Under the pieces are notes generated by a model, which worked only from the letters and a program-made list of their open reading frames with translations, was not told the DNA's origin and made no database searches. Positions 18,412-28,389 of a DNA stretch of 64,000 bases are shown one piece after another. The DNA is taken from NCBI RefSeq assembly GCF_002999235.1, contig NZ_CP027236.1, positions 1,612,001-1,676,000 of the forward strand, read 5' to 3'. The first letter of the stretch is position 1. Each line of letters opens with the position of its first letter. Position numbers and translations under genes: made by a program. Source of the DNA: Actinomyces sp. oral taxon 897. Its GTDB lineage: Bacteria > Actinomycetota > Actinomycetes > Actinomycetales > Actinomycetaceae.

Positions 18412-18969
18412 TCACTTCTCCTTGAAGGGGAAGCCGAGCTGCTTGAGCAGCGAGCGGGCCTCCTCGTCGGTCTTGGCCGTGGTCACCACGGTAATGTCCA
18501 TACCGCGTACGCGGTCGATCTTGTCCTGGTCGATCTCGTGGAACACCGCCTGCTCCGTCAGACCGAAGGTGTAGTTGCCGTTGCCGTCGAACTGCCTGGG
18601 GCTCAAGCCCCGGAAGTCGCGGATACGGGGCAGGGCGATGGAGATGAGGCGGTCGAGGAACTCCCACATGCGGTCCCCGCGCAGGGTGGCGTGGGCCCCG
18701 ATGGGCATGCCCTCACGCAGCTTGAACTGCGCGATGGACTTGCGGGCCCGGGTGACCTGGGGCCTCTGTCCCGTGATGGCGGCCAGGTCGCGCACGGCGC
18801 CCTCGATCATCTTGGAGTCGTGGGCGGCCTCGCCCACACCCATGTTGACGACGACCTTGACAATGCGCCCGACCTCCATCACGTTGCCGTGCTGGAACTC
18901 CTTGAGCAGGGCGGGGCGCACCTCCTGGACGTACCTGGTCTTCAGGCGGGGGGTGATCTTCTCGGTCAT
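18412..18969 (-). CDS. rplE: 50S ribosomal protein L5
   Basis: L5 binds 5S rRNA and contacts the P-site tRNA. The 185 residues show [40 protein letters not shown] and the end [12 protein letters not shown]. Start ATG at 18969, two bases past the rplX stop. The longer upstream frame overlaps rplX and is a shadow. Confidence 0.97.
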   Translation of the reverse strand: MTEKITPRLKTRYVQEVRPALLKEFQHGNVMEVGRIVKVVVNMGVGEAAHDSKMIEGAVRDLAAITGQRPQVTRARKSIAQFKLREGMPIGAHATLRGDRMWEFLDRLISIALPRIRDFRGLSPRQFDGNGNYTFGLTEQAVFHEIDQDKIDRVRGMDITVVTTAKTDEEARSLLKQLGFPFKEK

Positions 18970-18971
18970 GG

Positions 18972-19382
18972 TCACAGGTCCTCCCCGGACTTCTTGGCGT
19001 AGCGCACCCGGACGGTACGCTTGCGGCCGTTGGAGCGCACACCCTGCTCGACCCGGAAGCCCACGCGGGTGGTCTTCTTGGTCTTGGGGTCGACCAGGGC
19101 CACCTTGCACAGGGGGATGGGGACCTCGACGGTCTCAATGCCGCCGGACTGCCCCTGCGCGTTCTGGCGGACGTGACGGGTCCTGAGGTTGACGCCCTCG
19201 ACGAGGACCTTGTCCTCGGCGGGGAAGACGCGCAGGACGCGGCCCCGCTTGCCCTTGTCGCCGGGCTGGAGGGGGTCGAGGCCCTCGTCGGCGCGGCGGG
19301 CGTTGCGCTCGGCCAGCTTCTTGGGGTCCGAGGTGCGTCCGCGCACGACCTCGACCAGGTCGCCCTTCTTAATGCGTGCCAT
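18972..19382 (-). CDS. rplX: 50S ribosomal protein L24 with an internal insertion
   Basis: L24 is an early-assembly initiator protein with a KOW motif. Its start [15 protein letters not shown] and the block [20 protein letters not shown] are normal, but between them lies an insertion of about 30 residues (from [14 protein letters not shown] to PLQPGD) where most bacteria have GKDK. The length is 136 residues against about 105 usually. Charged and helical in look, the insert would sit in the loop beside the KOW turn. In frame and without disruption. Confidence 0.95.
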   Translation of the reverse strand: MARIKKGDLVEVVRGRTSDPKKLAERNARRADEGLDPLQPGDKGKRGRVLRVFPAEDKVLVEGVNLRTRHVRQNAQGQSGGIETVEVPIPLCKVALVDPKTKKTTRVGFRVEQGVRSNGRKRTVRVRYAKKSGEDL

Positions 19383-19384
19383 GT

Positions 19385-19753
19385 TCAGATCACCTCTGGG
19401 GCGAGCGAGACGATGCGCATGAACTTCTTCTCACGAAGCTCACGGCCGACGGGACCGAAAATGCGCGTGCCGCGCGGGTCGCCGTCGTTCTTGAGGATGA
19501 CGGCGGCGTTCTCGTCAAAGCGGATGTACGAGCCGTCCGGGCGCCGACGCTCCTTGCGGGTGCGCACGACGACCGCCTTGACGACGTCGCCCTTCTTGAC
19601 GTTGCCACCGGGGATGGCGTCCTTCACGGTAGCGACGATCGTGTCGCCGATACCCGCATAGCGCCGACCCGAGCCGCCGAGCACACGGATGCACAGGATC
19701 TCCTTGGCACCGGTGTTGTCGGCGACCTTCAGTCGCGACTCCTGCTGGATCAT
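19385..19753 (-). CDS. rplN: 50S ribosomal protein L14
   Basis: L14 lies at the subunit interface. The 122 residues start [20 protein letters not shown] and include [20 protein letters not shown] and [20 protein letters not shown]. It is the first gene of the spc group: a 320-bp gap with a candidate promoter lies upstream, after the rpsQ terminator. The longer upstream frame reaching 19933 is not supported. Confidence 0.98.
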   Translation of the reverse strand: MIQQESRLKVADNTGAKEILCIRVLGGSGRRYAGIGDTIVATVKDAIPGGNVKKGDVVKAVVVRTRKERRRPDGSYIRFDENAAVILKNDGDPRGTRIFGPVGRELREKKFMRIVSLAPEVI

Positions 19754-19944
19754 TGAGTGTTCTCCTGTCGTCGAGCCGGTTCTCGGCGTCCCGGGGGTCG
19801 CAGAGCCTAGCCGAACGTTCCTGATAGGTAATGCGCACTTCTCTGCCCGCCAGGGGGCGAGTGGAGTCCCGGTACCTCGCCAGACACAGGCACCCGTGGC
19901 ACGAGGTCTCTGGCGGGCGCACCCGGGGCGCACGCAACTCCGTA

Positions 19945-19973
19945 AGCCTAGTGCACGCCGTGACGCGGCAAAA
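19945..19973 (-). promoter_or_regulatory. Candidate promoter for the spc group
   Basis: TTTTGC (19968-19973) and TAGGCT (19945-19950) with a 17-bp spacer on the minus strand, about 190 bp upstream of rplN. The candidate before rpsJ has the same TTTTG-17-TA layout, which adds some support. Confidence 0.45.
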
Positions 19974-20024
19974 CCTCAGGACGAAGTCCGCCCTTGTGCC
20001 TTTGCTCACCGACGCAAGACACGA

Positions 20025-20059
20025 CGACGCCGCAGCCACCGGAAGTGGCTGCGGCGTCG
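20025..20059 (-). terminator. Terminator hairpin after rpsQ
   Basis: Perfect 15-bp inverted repeat (20025-20039 against 20045-20059) with the 5-base loop CGGAA, 18 bp after the rpsQ stop. It probably ends the S10 transcript before rplN. Confidence 0.75.
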
Positions 20060-20076
20060 GCTGGTGGACGGTCAGG

Positions 20077-20364
20077 TCACTTGGCCTTCTCCACGATCCG
20101 GGTCAGGCGCCAGCGCTTGGTGGCGCTGAGTGGACGGGTCTCCATGATCTCGACGAGGTCGCCCACGTGGGCGGTGTTGTTCTCGTCGTGCACCTTGTAC
20201 TTCTTGGTGCGGCGCAGGACCTTGCCGTACAGGGAGTGCTTGTAGCGCTCCTCGACCAGGACGACGACGGTCTTGTCCATCTTGTCGGAGACGACGTAGC
20301 CGCGGCGGACCTTGCGCTGGTTTCGCTCGGTGGCCTGGGCCGTGGTGGGGGTCTGCTCGCTCAC
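20077..20364 (-). CDS. rpsQ: 30S ribosomal protein S17
   Basis: S17 is an OB-fold primary 16S binder. The 95 residues contain [20 protein letters not shown] and [20 protein letters not shown]. The GTG start overlaps the rpmC stop as GTGA. The N-terminal 17 residues (Thr/Gln/Ala-rich) extend past the usual start. Confidence 0.97.
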   Translation of the reverse strand: MSEQTPTTAQATERNQRKVRRGYVVSDKMDKTVVVLVEERYKHSLYGKVLRRTKKYKVHDENNTAHVGDLVEIMETRPLSATKRWRLTRIVEKAK

Positions 20365-20606
20365 TTGGACTCCTCCGTGCTCGGTGCGGTGCGGATGCCG
20401 AGCTCACGCTCGCGCACGATGGTGTAGATGCGGGCAATGTCGCGGCGCACGGCCTTGAGCCGTCCGTGGTCCTCGAGCTGGCCGGTCGCCGAGGCGAACC
20501 GCAGGTTGAACAGCTCGGCCTTGGCCTTGGAGAGCTCCTCAGCGAGGCGCTCGTTGTCCATGCCGTCCAGGTCGGTGGGGGTCAGCCCCTTGGAACCGAT
20601 AGCCAT
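20361..20606 (-). CDS. rpmC: 50S ribosomal protein L29
   Basis: L29 is a two-helix protein at the tunnel exit that helps dock SRP and trigger factor. The 81 residues include [20 protein letters not shown] and [19 protein letters not shown]. The ATG overlaps the rplP stop as TGATG, and its stop overlaps rpsQ. Confidence 0.97.
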   Translation of the reverse strand: MAIGSKGLTPTDLDGMDNERLAEELSKAKAELFNLRFASATGQLEDHGRLKAVRRDIARIYTIVRERELGIRTAPSTEESK

Positions 20607-21025
20607 CAGACGTCACCACCCTCACGAGTCACGAAACGGGTCTTCATGGGAAGCTTGTGCTGCGCGCGGCGCATGGCCTCACGGGCGAGGGCCTCGTCGA
20701 CACCGCCGAGCTCGAACAGGATGCGCCCGGGCTTGACGTTGGCGACCCACCACTCGGGGGCGCCCTTACCGGAGCCCATACGGGTCTCAGCCGGCTTCTT
20801 GGTCAGGGGACGGTCCGGGAAGATATTGATCCACACCTTGCCGCCGCGCTTAATGTGGCGGGTCATGGCGATACGGGCCGCCTCGATCTGGCGGTTGGTG
20901 ACGTAGGCGGGCTCCAGGGCCTGGATGCCGTACTCACCGAAGGCGATGCTGTTACCGCCCTTGGACAGGCCCGAGCGGTGCGGGCGGTGCTGCTTACGGA
21001 ACTTGGTCCGACGGGGGATGAGCAC
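20606..21025 (-). CDS. rplP: 50S ribosomal protein L16
   Basis: L16 helps form the A-site and the peptidyl transferase region. The 139 residues begin [20 protein letters not shown] and contain [20 protein letters not shown] and [20 protein letters not shown]. It follows rpsC by three bases. Confidence 0.98.
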   Translation of the reverse strand: MLIPRRTKFRKQHRPHRSGLSKGGNSIAFGEYGIQALEPAYVTNRQIEAARIAMTRHIKRGGKVWINIFPDRPLTKKPAETRMGSGKGAPEWWVANVKPGRILFELGGVDEALAREAMRRAQHKLPMKTRFVTREGGDV

Positions 21026-21028
21026 GGC

Positions 21029-21835
21029 TCAGGCCTCCGTTCCCTGCTCAGCGGCAGCGTTCTCGGCGACCGGCGCCTGCTCGGTCTGCTGCTCGGTACT
21101 CTGACGCGCGCCACGCTCACCGCGACGGCCGCCGCGACGGTCGGACCGACCGCCCCGACGCTGACCGGCCTCGGCCTGCTGGCGGGCGAACTCACGCTCG
21201 GTGAGGTCGCCCTTGTAGATCCACACCTTGACGCCGAGACGCCCGAAGGTGGTCTTGGCCTCGTAGAAGCCGAAGTCGATGTTCGCACGCAGGGTGTGCA
21301 GCGGCACGCGCCCCTCGCGGTAGAACTCGCTGCGGCTCATCTCGGCCCCGCCCAGACGGCCCGAGCACTGCACCCGGATGCCCTTGGCGCCGGCGCGCAT
21401 GGCCGACTGCATGCCCTTGCGCATGGCCCGGCGGAAGGACACGCGGCTGGCGAGCTGCTCGGCAATGCCCTGGGCCACCAGCTGGGCGTCCAGGTCGGGG
21501 TTACGCACCTCGAGGATATTGAGCTGGACCTGCTTGCCGGTCAGCTTCTCCAGCGAGGCGCGCAGGCGCTCGGCCTCGGCGCCGCGCCGGCCGATGACGA
21601 TACCGGGGCGGGCGGTGTGCAGGTCCACGCGCACCCGGTCGCGGGTGCGCTCAATGTCGACCTTGGAGATGCCGGCGCGCTCCATGCCGTCGCCCATGAG
21701 ACGGCGGATCTTGACGTCCTCGGCCACGAAGTCGCGGTAGCGCTGGCCGGGCTTGGTGGAGTCGGCGAACCAGCGCGAGCGGTGGTCCGTCGTAATGCCC
21801 AGGCGGAACCCGGTCGGGTTGACCTTCTGCCCCAT
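21029..21835 (-). CDS. rpsC: 30S ribosomal protein S3
   Basis: S3 guards mRNA entry. [20 protein letters not shown], the KH-domain motif [12 protein letters not shown] and the C-terminal domain [20 protein letters not shown] are all present. After the conserved [14 protein letters not shown] comes a 45-residue basic then acidic tail ([23 protein letters not shown]), giving 268 residues. The start overlaps the rplV stop as TAATG. Confidence 0.97.
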   Translation of the reverse strand: MGQKVNPTGFRLGITTDHRSRWFADSTKPGQRYRDFVAEDVKIRRLMGDGMERAGISKVDIERTRDRVRVDLHTARPGIVIGRRGAEAERLRASLEKLTGKQVQLNILEVRNPDLDAQLVAQGIAEQLASRVSFRRAMRKGMQSAMRAGAKGIRVQCSGRLGGAEMSRSEFYREGRVPLHTLRANIDFGFYEAKTTFGRLGVKVWIYKGDLTEREFARQQAEAGQRRGGRSDRRGGRRGERGARQSTEQQTEQAPVAENAAAEQGTEA

Positions 21836-22212
21836 TACCGGGCTCCTTCCTTCTTGGCGGAGTCGGCCTTCTCGCCGACGACGATCGTAATGTGGCTGGT
21901 GCGCTTGAGGATCCGGCTGGCGCGCCCCTGGGCGCGGGGCCGGAACCGCTTGAGGGTGGGGCCCTCGTCGGCGTACGCCTCGACAATGAACAGGTCGTGC
22001 TCGTCGAACTGCTCCCCGTCCCGCTCCGCCTTGAACCTGGCGTTGGCGATGGCGGACTCAATGACCTTGCGCACCGGCACCGCAGCGGCCTGCGGGGCGA
22101 ACCGGAGCACGTTGACGGCCTCCAGGGCGCGCTTGCCGCGGACCACGTCCACGATTCGGCGGGCCTTCATGGGCGTGGTGCGCACGTACTTGGCCTGCGC
22201 CTTAGCTTCCAT
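21835..22212 (-). CDS. rplV: 50S ribosomal protein L22
   Basis: L22 lines the exit tunnel, and changes in its hairpin loop alter macrolide response. The 125 residues hold [20 protein letters not shown] and [21 protein letters not shown] see no oddity in the loop. Confidence 0.97.
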   Translation of the reverse strand: MEAKAQAKYVRTTPMKARRIVDVVRGKRALEAVNVLRFAPQAAAVPVRKVIESAIANARFKAERDGEQFDEHDLFIVEAYADEGPTLKRFRPRAQGRASRILKRTSHITIVVGEKADSAKKEGAR

Positions 22213-22243
22213 AGTTCCTAAGCCTCTCTACTTCCGGCGCTCG

Positions 22244-22522
22244 TCAGCGGCGCGACTTGCGGTCGTCCTTGACGTGCCCGCGGAAGGTGCGGGTCGGAGC
22301 GAACTCGCCGAGCTTGTGGCCCACCATGGACTCGGTGACGAAGACCGGGACGTGCTTGCGGCCGTCGTGGACGGCGAAGGTGTGTCCGAGGAAGTCCGGG
22401 GTGATGACCGAACGGCGGGACCAGGTCTTGATGACGTTCTTGGTGCCCTTCTCGTTCTGGGCGTCCACCTTCTTCATGAGGTGGTCGTCGACGAAGGGAC
22501 CCTTCTTCAGGCTGCGCGGCAT
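22244..22522 (-). CDS. rpsS: 30S ribosomal protein S19
   Basis: S19 lies in the 30S head next to S13. The 92-residue sequence [20 protein letters not shown], with [20 protein letters not shown] and [14 protein letters not shown], is textbook. Confidence 0.98.
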   Translation of the reverse strand: MPRSLKKGPFVDDHLMKKVDAQNEKGTKNVIKTWSRRSVITPDFLGHTFAVHDGRKHVPVFVTESMVGHKLGEFAPTRTFRGHVKDDRKSRR

Positions 22523-22534
22523 ATCAGGCTCCTA

Positions 22535-23371
22535 TCAGCGCTTCTTGCCGGTCCGACGACGACGCACGATGAGGCGGTCGCTGGACTTGTTGGGACGACG
22601 GGTACGGCCCTCGGGCTTGCCCCACGGGGACACGGGGTGGCGGCCGCCGGAGGTCTTGCCCTCACCACCGCCGTGGGGGTGGTCCACCGGGTTCATGACC
22701 ACGCCGCGGACGGTCGGGCGCACGCCCTTCCACCGCATGCGGCCGGCCTTGCCCCAGTTGATGTTGGACTGCTCGGCGTTGCCGACCTCACCGACGGTGG
22801 CGCGGCAGGCGGCCTCCACGTTGCGGATCTCCCCGGAGGGCATGCGCAGCTGTGCGTACTTGCCCTCCTTGGCGACCAGCTGGACGGAGGTGCCGGCGCT
22901 CCGGGCGATCTTGGCCCCGCCCCCGGGACGCAGCTCCACGGCGTGGACCACGGTGCCGGTGGGGATGTTGCGCAGGGGCAGGTTGTTGCCAGGCTTGATG
23001 TCGGCGCTGGGACCGGCCTCGACGATGTCACCCTGGGCAAGGTTGTTGGGGGCGATAATGTAGCGCTTCTCGCCGTCCGCGTAGTGCAGGAGGGCGATGC
23101 GGGCGGTACGGTTGGGGTCGTACTCAATGTGGGCGACCCGCGCGGGCACGCCGTCCTTGTCCGCGCGACGGAAGTCGATGAGACGATAGGCGCGCTTGTG
23201 GCCGCCGCCCTTGTGACGGGTGGTGATGCGGCCCGAGGAGTTGCGCCCACCGGTCTTGTGCAGGGGGCGGACCAGAGACTTCTCCGGCTTGGAGCGCGTG
23301 ATCTCCACGAAGTCGGCTACGGAGGCGCCGCGTCGGCCCGGTGTCGTGGGCTTGTACTTACGGATTCCCAT
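22535..23371 (-). CDS. rplB: 50S ribosomal protein L2
   Basis: L2 is required for subunit joining and peptidyl transfer. The 278-residue protein includes [20 protein letters not shown] and the C-terminal active-site loop [20 protein letters not shown] with the conserved His. Confidence 0.98.
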   Translation of the reverse strand: MGIRKYKPTTPGRRGASVADFVEITRSKPEKSLVRPLHKTGGRNSSGRITTRHKGGGHKRAYRLIDFRRADKDGVPARVAHIEYDPNRTARIALLHYADGEKRYIIAPNNLAQGDIVEAGPSADIKPGNNLPLRNIPTGTVVHAVELRPGGGAKIARSAGTSVQLVAKEGKYAQLRMPSGEIRNVEAACRATVGEVGNAEQSNINWGKAGRMRWKGVRPTVRGVVMNPVDHPHGGGEGKTSGGRHPVSPWGKPEGRTRRPNKSSDRLIVRRRRTGKKR

Positions 23372-23391
23372 GTCAGTGTCCTACCTTCCGG

Positions 23392-23697
23392 TCACTGGGC
23401 CACGTTGCCGAAGATGTCGATGGTCCCCTCGCGCAGCGTGACGATCGCGCGCTTGGTGTCCTTGGACTTCCCGATGCCCGTGCGGGTGCGGCGCGTCTTG
23501 CCCTTGCGGTTCTGGGTGTTCACCGAGGCGACCTTGACCCCGAAGATGGCCTCGACGGCCTGCTTGATCTCGGTCTTGTTGGAGCCCGGAGCCACGATGA
23601 ACGTGTACTGGCCGCGGTCCATGCAGGCGTAGGACTTCTCGGAGACCACCGGGGCGATAATGACGTCGCGGGGGTTCTTGGACTTCTCAAGGCTCAC
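23392..23697 (-). CDS. rplW: 50S ribosomal protein L23
   Basis: L23 is the docking site for trigger factor and SRP at the tunnel exit. The 101 residues show [40 protein letters not shown] and [20 protein letters not shown]. The start overlaps the rplD stop (4 nt). Confidence 0.97.
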   Translation of the reverse strand: MSLEKSKNPRDVIIAPVVSEKSYACMDRGQYTFIVAPGSNKTEIKQAVEAIFGVKVASVNTQNRKGKTRRTRTGIGKSKDTKRAIVTLREGTIDIFGNVAQ

Positions 23698-24353
23698 TTG
23701 GACTCCTCCTTGCCCCTGCCCAGGAAGTCCTCCAGGGCGCTGGCGGTGAAGACGACGTCGTCGGACTTCAGGACGTCGTAGGTGTTGAGCTGGTTGGCGC
23801 TGAGCAGGTGCACCTCGGGGACGTTGCGCAGGCTGAGCCGGGTCAGGTCGTCCTCGTGGGAGACCACGACCAGGGCCCTCTTGCGGCTCGTGAGGTGGCG
23901 CAGCGCGGCCAGCGCGGACTTGGTGGAGGGCACCTGGGAGGTGACGAACTCGGTAATGACGTGGACGCGGGCGTTGCGGGCGCGGTCGGACAGGGCGCAG
24001 CGCAGCGCGGCGGCCTTCATCTTCTTGGGGGTCCGCTGGGAGTAGTCGCGCGGCTGGGGACCGTGGACCGTGCCGCCGCCCACGAACTGGGGGGCGCGGG
24101 TGGAGCCCTGGCGGGCGCGGCCGGTGCCCTTCTGGCGGTAGGGCTTGCGGCCGCCGCCGCGGACCATGCCGCGGGTCTTGGTGGCGTGGGTGCCCTGGCG
24201 GGCCGCGGCCAGCTGGGCCACGACGACCTGGTGCATGAGGGGGATGTTGGGCTCGACGTCGAAGATCTCGGCGGGCAGCTCGACCGTGCCGGTCTTGGCG
24301 CCCGTGGGGTCCACGACGTCGATCGTCAGCGCCGAGGTGGTGGTCTCGGTCAT
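23694..24353 (-). CDS. rplD: 50S ribosomal protein L4
   Basis: L4 is an assembly and tunnel protein that represses the S10 operon in gammaproteobacteria. The 219 residues include the tunnel-loop [20 protein letters not shown] and [20 protein letters not shown]. Start 4 bp after rplC. Confidence 0.97.
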   Translation of the reverse strand: MTETTTSALTIDVVDPTGAKTGTVELPAEIFDVEPNIPLMHQVVVAQLAAARQGTHATKTRGMVRGGGRKPYRQKGTGRARQGSTRAPQFVGGGTVHGPQPRDYSQRTPKKMKAAALRCALSDRARNARVHVITEFVTSQVPSTKSALAALRHLTSRKRALVVVSHEDDLTRLSLRNVPEVHLLSANQLNTYDVLKSDDVVFTASALEDFLGRGKEESK

Positions 24354-24357
24354 GGTG

Positions 24358-25026
24358 TCAGGCTCCCTTCACCGCGGTACGGACGACGACGACCGCGCCC
24401 TTGGGGCCCGGGACGGCGCCGTTCACGAGGAGAACGCCCTTGTCGGCGTCGACGCCGCGGACCTTGAGGTTCTGGACCGTCGTGGTGGCGTGGCCCATGC
24501 GGCCAGCCATACGCAGTCCCTTGAAAATGCGGCCGGGGGTGGCGCAGGCGCCGACCGACCCGGGCTTACGGTGGTTACGGTGCGCACCGTGGGAGGCCGA
24601 GACGCCCTTGAAGCCGTGACGCTTCATGACGCCGGCGAACCCCTTGCCCTTGGAGGTACCGGTGACGTCGACCATCTGGCCGACCTCGAAGATCCCGGCG
24701 TCCAGCTCCTGGCCGAGGACGAGCCCACCGGTCAGGGGGGTGCGGATCTCGGCGACGTGGCGACGGGGGGCCACCCCGGCCTTGGCGAAGTGGCCGGCCA
24801 TGGGCTTGGTCACCTTGCGCTCGTCGATCTGCCCGAAGGCCAGCTGGACGGCCTCGTAGCCGTCGTTCTCAACGGTCCGGATCTGGGTGACGACGTTGGT
24901 GTCCACGCGCACCACGGTGACGGGGCGCAGGACGCCGTCCTCGTCCCAGATCTGCGTCATGCCGAGCTTGGTGCCGAGCAGCGCCCTGACGGGCGCGCCG
25001 GCAGCCGGCTGGTTAAGCGTAGTCAT
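24358..25026 (-). CDS. rplC: 50S ribosomal protein L3
   Basis: L3 initiates large-subunit assembly. The 222 residues have [40 protein letters not shown] and [20 protein letters not shown], which carries the Gln/Arg-rich loop near the peptidyl transferase centre. It lies eight bases after rpsJ. Confidence 0.97.
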   Translation of the reverse strand: MTTLNQPAAGAPVRALLGTKLGMTQIWDEDGVLRPVTVVRVDTNVVTQIRTVENDGYEAVQLAFGQIDERKVTKPMAGHFAKAGVAPRRHVAEIRTPLTGGLVLGQELDAGIFEVGQMVDVTGTSKGKGFAGVMKRHGFKGVSASHGAHRNHRKPGSVGACATPGRIFKGLRMAGRMGHATTTVQNLKVRGVDADKGVLLVNGAVPGPKGAVVVVRTAVKGA

Positions 25027-25034
25027 GGCAGTCC

Positions 25035-25343
25035 TCAGAGCTTGATCTCGATGTTGACGTCCGCCGGGAGGTCGAGACGCATGAGCGAGTCGACGGCCTT
25101 GGGCGTCGGGTCGATAATGTCGATCAGCCGCTTGTGTGTGCGCATCTCGAAGTGCTCACGGCTGTCCTTGTACTTGTGCGGCGACCGGATGACGCAGAAC
25201 ACGTTCTTCTCGGTCGGCAGCGGCACCGGGCCCACGACCGTCGCACCAGCGCGGGTCACGACGTCGACGATCTTGCGCGCCGAAGAGTCAATGACCTCGT
25301 GGTCGTAGGACTTGAGCCGGATGCGGATCTTCTGTCCCGCCAT
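25035..25343 (-). CDS. rpsJ: 30S ribosomal protein S10
   Basis: S10 (NusE) acts in the 30S head and in antitermination with NusB. The 102 residues start [20 protein letters not shown] and contain [20 protein letters not shown] and [20 protein letters not shown]. It leads the S10 operon. The 316-bp gap upstream holds a candidate promoter and no gene. A longer frame to 25535 is rejected. Confidence 0.98.
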   Translation of the reverse strand: MAGQKIRIRLKSYDHEVIDSSARKIVDVVTRAGATVVGPVPLPTEKNVFCVIRSPHKYKDSREHFEMRTHKRLIDIIDPTPKAVDSLMRLDLPADVNIEIKL

Positions 25344-25567
25344 GGCGCCAAACCTCTCTCGTACTTGCTTTGACTGGTCCACGCACTCGGGCGTGTCGCC
25401 GCGCGACAGCGTCGAGAACTCCACTGTGAAGAAGAATCGGGACCGGTCCTGGCACATGGAAGCCCACGGCAGTGGGTCCATCAGACTGGTTCCTGGGACG
25501 ACCCCAGGAGGTGGCCGACCCTGGCCCCGTGACACCTGGTGCGCCCCGGTTCAGGCCGACCTGCACT

Positions 25568-25596
25568 AAGGTACCAGCCCCTCCACGCACCCAAAA
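25568..25596 (-). promoter_or_regulatory. Candidate promoter for the S10 operon
   Basis: TTTTGG (25591-25596) and TACCTT (25568-25573) with a 17-bp spacer on the minus strand, about 225 bp upstream of rpsJ. A long leader would leave room for regulation, but I saw no clear leader fold. Confidence 0.45.
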
Positions 25597-25659
25597 CCCC
25601 AGTGGGTGTGAGTCCTCCCACCAGCCCCCGCGCTCGGGCGTGTCGCGCCTCCCGGCCGC

Positions 25660-26610
25660 TCAGGAGCCGGGGGCGGGCGCCCTGCGGTGGGCCCCGGCGC
25701 GGTGGGCCCCGGCGCGGCGGCCCGTCCGGCCCCGGGAGGGAGGGTAGCCGGCCCGCCAGAGGTACAGGCCGACTAAGAGGGTGCCGCCCCCCAGCCACAC
25801 GGCCCACCACGGGAAGCGGGGGAGCTGGGAGACCCCTCCGGCGGCCTCCAGGTCCGCGACGGGGGTGGGCGTCACGCGCTCGGCGGTGACCAGGATGCGG
25901 TGGGTGTTAATGCCCAGAGGGGTGCAGGTCACCAGGGTGACCAGGTCGCGCCCGGGCTCGGCGCGCAGCGCCTCGGTCTCGTCGGGCTCCACGACCCGGC
26001 TCTCGGTGACCCGGTAGGTCAGGACCTCGCCGAAGACCTCCAGGGTCAGGGTGTCCCCGGTACGGACCCGGTCGAGGTCGGTGAACATGGTGGCCTCGGC
26101 CAGGCCCCGGTGGCCGGTGATGACCGAGCGCGTGCCCGCCCCGCCCACCGGCAGGCTGGTGCCCTGGAGGTGCCCGAGCCCGGCCAGGAGCACCGAGTCG
26201 GAGGTGCCGTGGTAGACGGGCAGGTCGAGGTCGATGCTGGGGATGCGCAGGCGGGCCATGAGCCCGGCGGGGTTGACGCTCAGGATGCTCTCGTAGTCCA
26301 GGGCCTGGTCCCCGGTGCCCGAGCCGGTGGGGACGTTGGTGTTGGCCTCCAGCACGGCGCCCACGGACAGGGCGTCGTTGTAGGCGTGGGCGGCGGCGAG
26401 CTGGGCCGCGGCCTCGGGCTGGGCCTGGTCCACCTGGGCGTGGTAGTCCGAGACGATCCGGGACTGGTTGTACTGGGAGACCCAGGCCGCCACGGCGGGG
26501 TAGGAGAAGACGAGCATCCCCGCCAGGGCCAGGACGGCGGGGAGCGCGGACAGGGCCGAGAGCCGCCAGCGCCGGGCGGGCTCGGCGCGGTGGCGCCTGG
26601 TGTGCGGCAT
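25660..26610 (-). CDS. Class C (pilus-specific) sortase
   Basis: This is a membrane transpeptidase that polymerises the adjacent pilin into a fibre. The catalytic triad is visible: His167 in ITGHRGL, Cys229 in TLVTCTPLG and Arg238 in NTHRILV. A TM or signal segment lies at residues 20-43 and a second TM at about 275-292 near the C-terminus, as in class C enzymes, followed by an Arg/Gly/Ala basic tail. I start at 26610 because AGGAGA lies upstream of MPHTRRHR. It follows the pilin gene by 99 bp, with a strong hairpin between them. Confidence 0.92.
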   Translation of the reverse strand: MPHTRRHRAEPARRWRLSALSALPAVLALAGMLVFSYPAVAAWVSQYNQSRIVSDYHAQVDQAQPEAAAQLAAAHAYNDALSVGAVLEANTNVPTGSGTGDQALDYESILSVNPAGLMARLRIPSIDLDLPVYHGTSDSVLLAGLGHLQGTSLPVGGAGTRSVITGHRGLAEATMFTDLDRVRTGDTLTLEVFGEVLTYRVTESRVVEPDETEALRAEPGRDLVTLVTCTPLGINTHRILVTAERVTPTPVADLEAAGGVSQLPRFPWWAVWLGGGTLLVGLYLWRAGYPPSRGRTGRRAGAHRAGAHRRAPAPGS

Positions 26611-26642
26611 CGGTTCTCTCCTGCTTCTACGGGGTGGGGACA

Positions 26643-26680
26643 CGCCGGTGGCGGGGAGGCTGACCTCCCCGCCACCGGCG
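26643..26680 (-). terminator. Intercistronic hairpin between pilin and sortase
   Basis: Perfect 17-bp inverted repeat (26643-26659 against 26664-26680) with a 4-base loop, 30 bp after the pilin stop and 33 bp before the sortase start. It has no T-tract. It could end part of the transcripts or protect the pilin mRNA 3' end, giving more pilin than sortase (inference). Confidence 0.75.
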
Positions 26681-26709
26681 GACGTGGTCGGCGTCGGGCC
26701 GTCGCCCGC

Positions 26710-28320
26710 TCAGCCGTGCCGACGGCGGGAGCGGACCACCAGGGCCGTGCCCGCGCCCAGGAGCACCAGGGCGCTACCACCGAGCATCATGAGGACCTTG
26801 CCGGCGGCACCGGTCAGCGGCAGCCCCGGGACCCCCTGCTTGGTGTTGTTGACGGTGATGTCGGTGCCCGCGGTCTGGCCGGCGTTGACCTTGACGGCGG
26901 TCAGGGCCTGGTCGCCGGTGGGCAGGACGAAGCCGGCGGGGGCCTGGACCTCCTCCAGGACGTAGCAGCGTGCGCTGTGGTCCAGGGACGTGGTCGGCTT
27001 GGGGTCGCCCACGTTGTACTTCTGGCCGACCTTGGAGTCCACGAACAGGCCCTCGATGTTCACCACGCCCGAGGCGTCGGACTCGAACTCGGTGACGTCG
27101 TTGACGGCAATGGGGTCACCGGTCTTGGTGGAGGCGTCGCAGGTGGCGGCAAAGGGGTCGGAGGAGGCGTAGACCTTGAACTTGGCGCCCGTAAGGCCGG
27201 TGTCGGCCTTGTCCGCGTCGGCCTTGAGGACCTTGAGGTCACCCCAGCCGGTGACGACCTCGTTGGTGGGGACCTTCTTGCCGTCGTCGGGCTGGTCGGG
27301 CTCACCGGGCACGGTGCGGGTGTCCACGTTGAAGTAGCCGGTGTTGGGGATCTGGCCCGTGGCCGGGACCTGGTCCACGGTGGCGGTGAAGGTCACCGTG
27401 ACGGTGGCGTTGGGCTGGCCCTTGAGCGCGGTCAGGCCCTCGGCGGTGAAGGACACCGTCGGGTTCTGCCCCTCGGTCGTCGTGTACTGGCTGGCGGGCA
27501 CGTCCTGGGTGGTGCCGCCCGCGGTGATCGTCACGGACTTGACCTTGCCGTCCTTGAGCGCGCTGTCCAGCGGGTCGGAGACGACGAAGTAGGAGAAGTA
27601 CTGCTCCTGGGGCGTGCTGGCCAGGCTGGGCACCTTGACGCTCACCGGGAAGTCGACCTGGTCCCCGGTCCTGATACCCGCCTTGTTGAGGCCGAAGTCC
27701 TTGGTCGGGGCCTGGACCACGGTGTTCTTGGGGTAGACGTTGACGTCGTAGAGCCAGGTCCCGTCGCCGTTAGCGGCCTCGGCGGCGGTGTTGGGGAAGG
27801 GGACCGTCACCAGGAAGGGGGCCGCCTTGCGGATGACGCTGGCGGGAGAGGTCGTCTCGCACACCAGGTAGGCGGCTACGGGCAGGTCGGCCAGGGTGGT
27901 GGAGCCGTCGGCACCGGTCATCCCGGCCGTCCCTGTGTCGAAGGTGGCGGCCAGGCCACCGGGCAGGGTCAGCTGGGGGCTGGCCCAGTCAGCGCCGCAG
28001 GCGTCCTCGGGGACCGTCAGGGTGTCCAGGCCGTTCCAGGAGGCCTGGGCGGTCAGGTCCAGGTTGGTGACCCGGTAGGCGGTGAAGGTGACGTCGGGCA
28101 CGGGGGTGCCGGTGACGTTGGTCTTGCCGTCAGGCGTGCCCTCCGGGGTCTGGGAGCCGGTCTCGTGCTTGTGCACGGTCAGGGAGCCCTTGGCGGCGGG
28201 GTCGATATTGCCGAAGCTGGGCTCGGTGGCCTGGGCCACGGAGCCCAGGCCGATCAGGCCCAGGCTGATCGCCATGGCGGCGCCCAGGAGACTGTTGCGC
28301 CTGGAGTGGGTCCGTGTCAT
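26710..28320 (-). CDS. Fimbrial shaft pilin (SpaA/FimA/FimP type), LPXTG-anchored
   Basis: This is the major subunit of a covalent pilus. It has a signal peptide at residues 1-31, a pilin motif YDVNVYPKN with the acceptor Lys198, Ig-like isopeptide domains, an E-box-type stretch CYVLEEVQAPAGF near residue 463, and the sorting signal LPLTG at 500-504 followed by a TM helix and RSRRRHG. At 536 residues it has the size of Actinomyces FimA and FimP; I cannot say which of the two types it is. The start is fixed by AAAGGA before MTRTHSRRN. It is second in the tip-pilin-sortase operon. Confidence 0.93.
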   Translation of the reverse strand: MTRTHSRRNSLLGAAMAISLGLIGLGSVAQATEPSFGNIDPAAKGSLTVHKHETGSQTPEGTPDGKTNVTGTPVPDVTFTAYRVTNLDLTAQASWNGLDTLTVPEDACGADWASPQLTLPGGLAATFDTGTAGMTGADGSTTLADLPVAAYLVCETTSPASVIRKAAPFLVTVPFPNTAAEAANGDGTWLYDVNVYPKNTVVQAPTKDFGLNKAGIRTGDQVDFPVSVKVPSLASTPQEQYFSYFVVSDPLDSALKDGKVKSVTITAGGTTQDVPASQYTTTEGQNPTVSFTAEGLTALKGQPNATVTVTFTATVDQVPATGQIPNTGYFNVDTRTVPGEPDQPDDGKKVPTNEVVTGWGDLKVLKADADKADTGLTGAKFKVYASSDPFAATCDASTKTGDPIAVNDVTEFESDASGVVNIEGLFVDSKVGQKYNVGDPKPTTSLDHSARCYVLEEVQAPAGFVLPTGDQALTAVKVNAGQTAGTDITVNNTKQGVPGLPLTGAAGKVLMMLGGSALVLLGAGTALVVRSRRRHG

Positions 28321-28389
28321 AAAGCAGTCCTTTCGTATGCGCGTCGAACGCGGAACGTGGTGGTAATTCATTGCCGGTGCTACTGGTGG

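Noticed and set aside
20657..23632. 991-codon open frame on the plus strand
   Set aside because: It runs antisense across rplP to rplB; the minus-strand ribosomal genes are certain.
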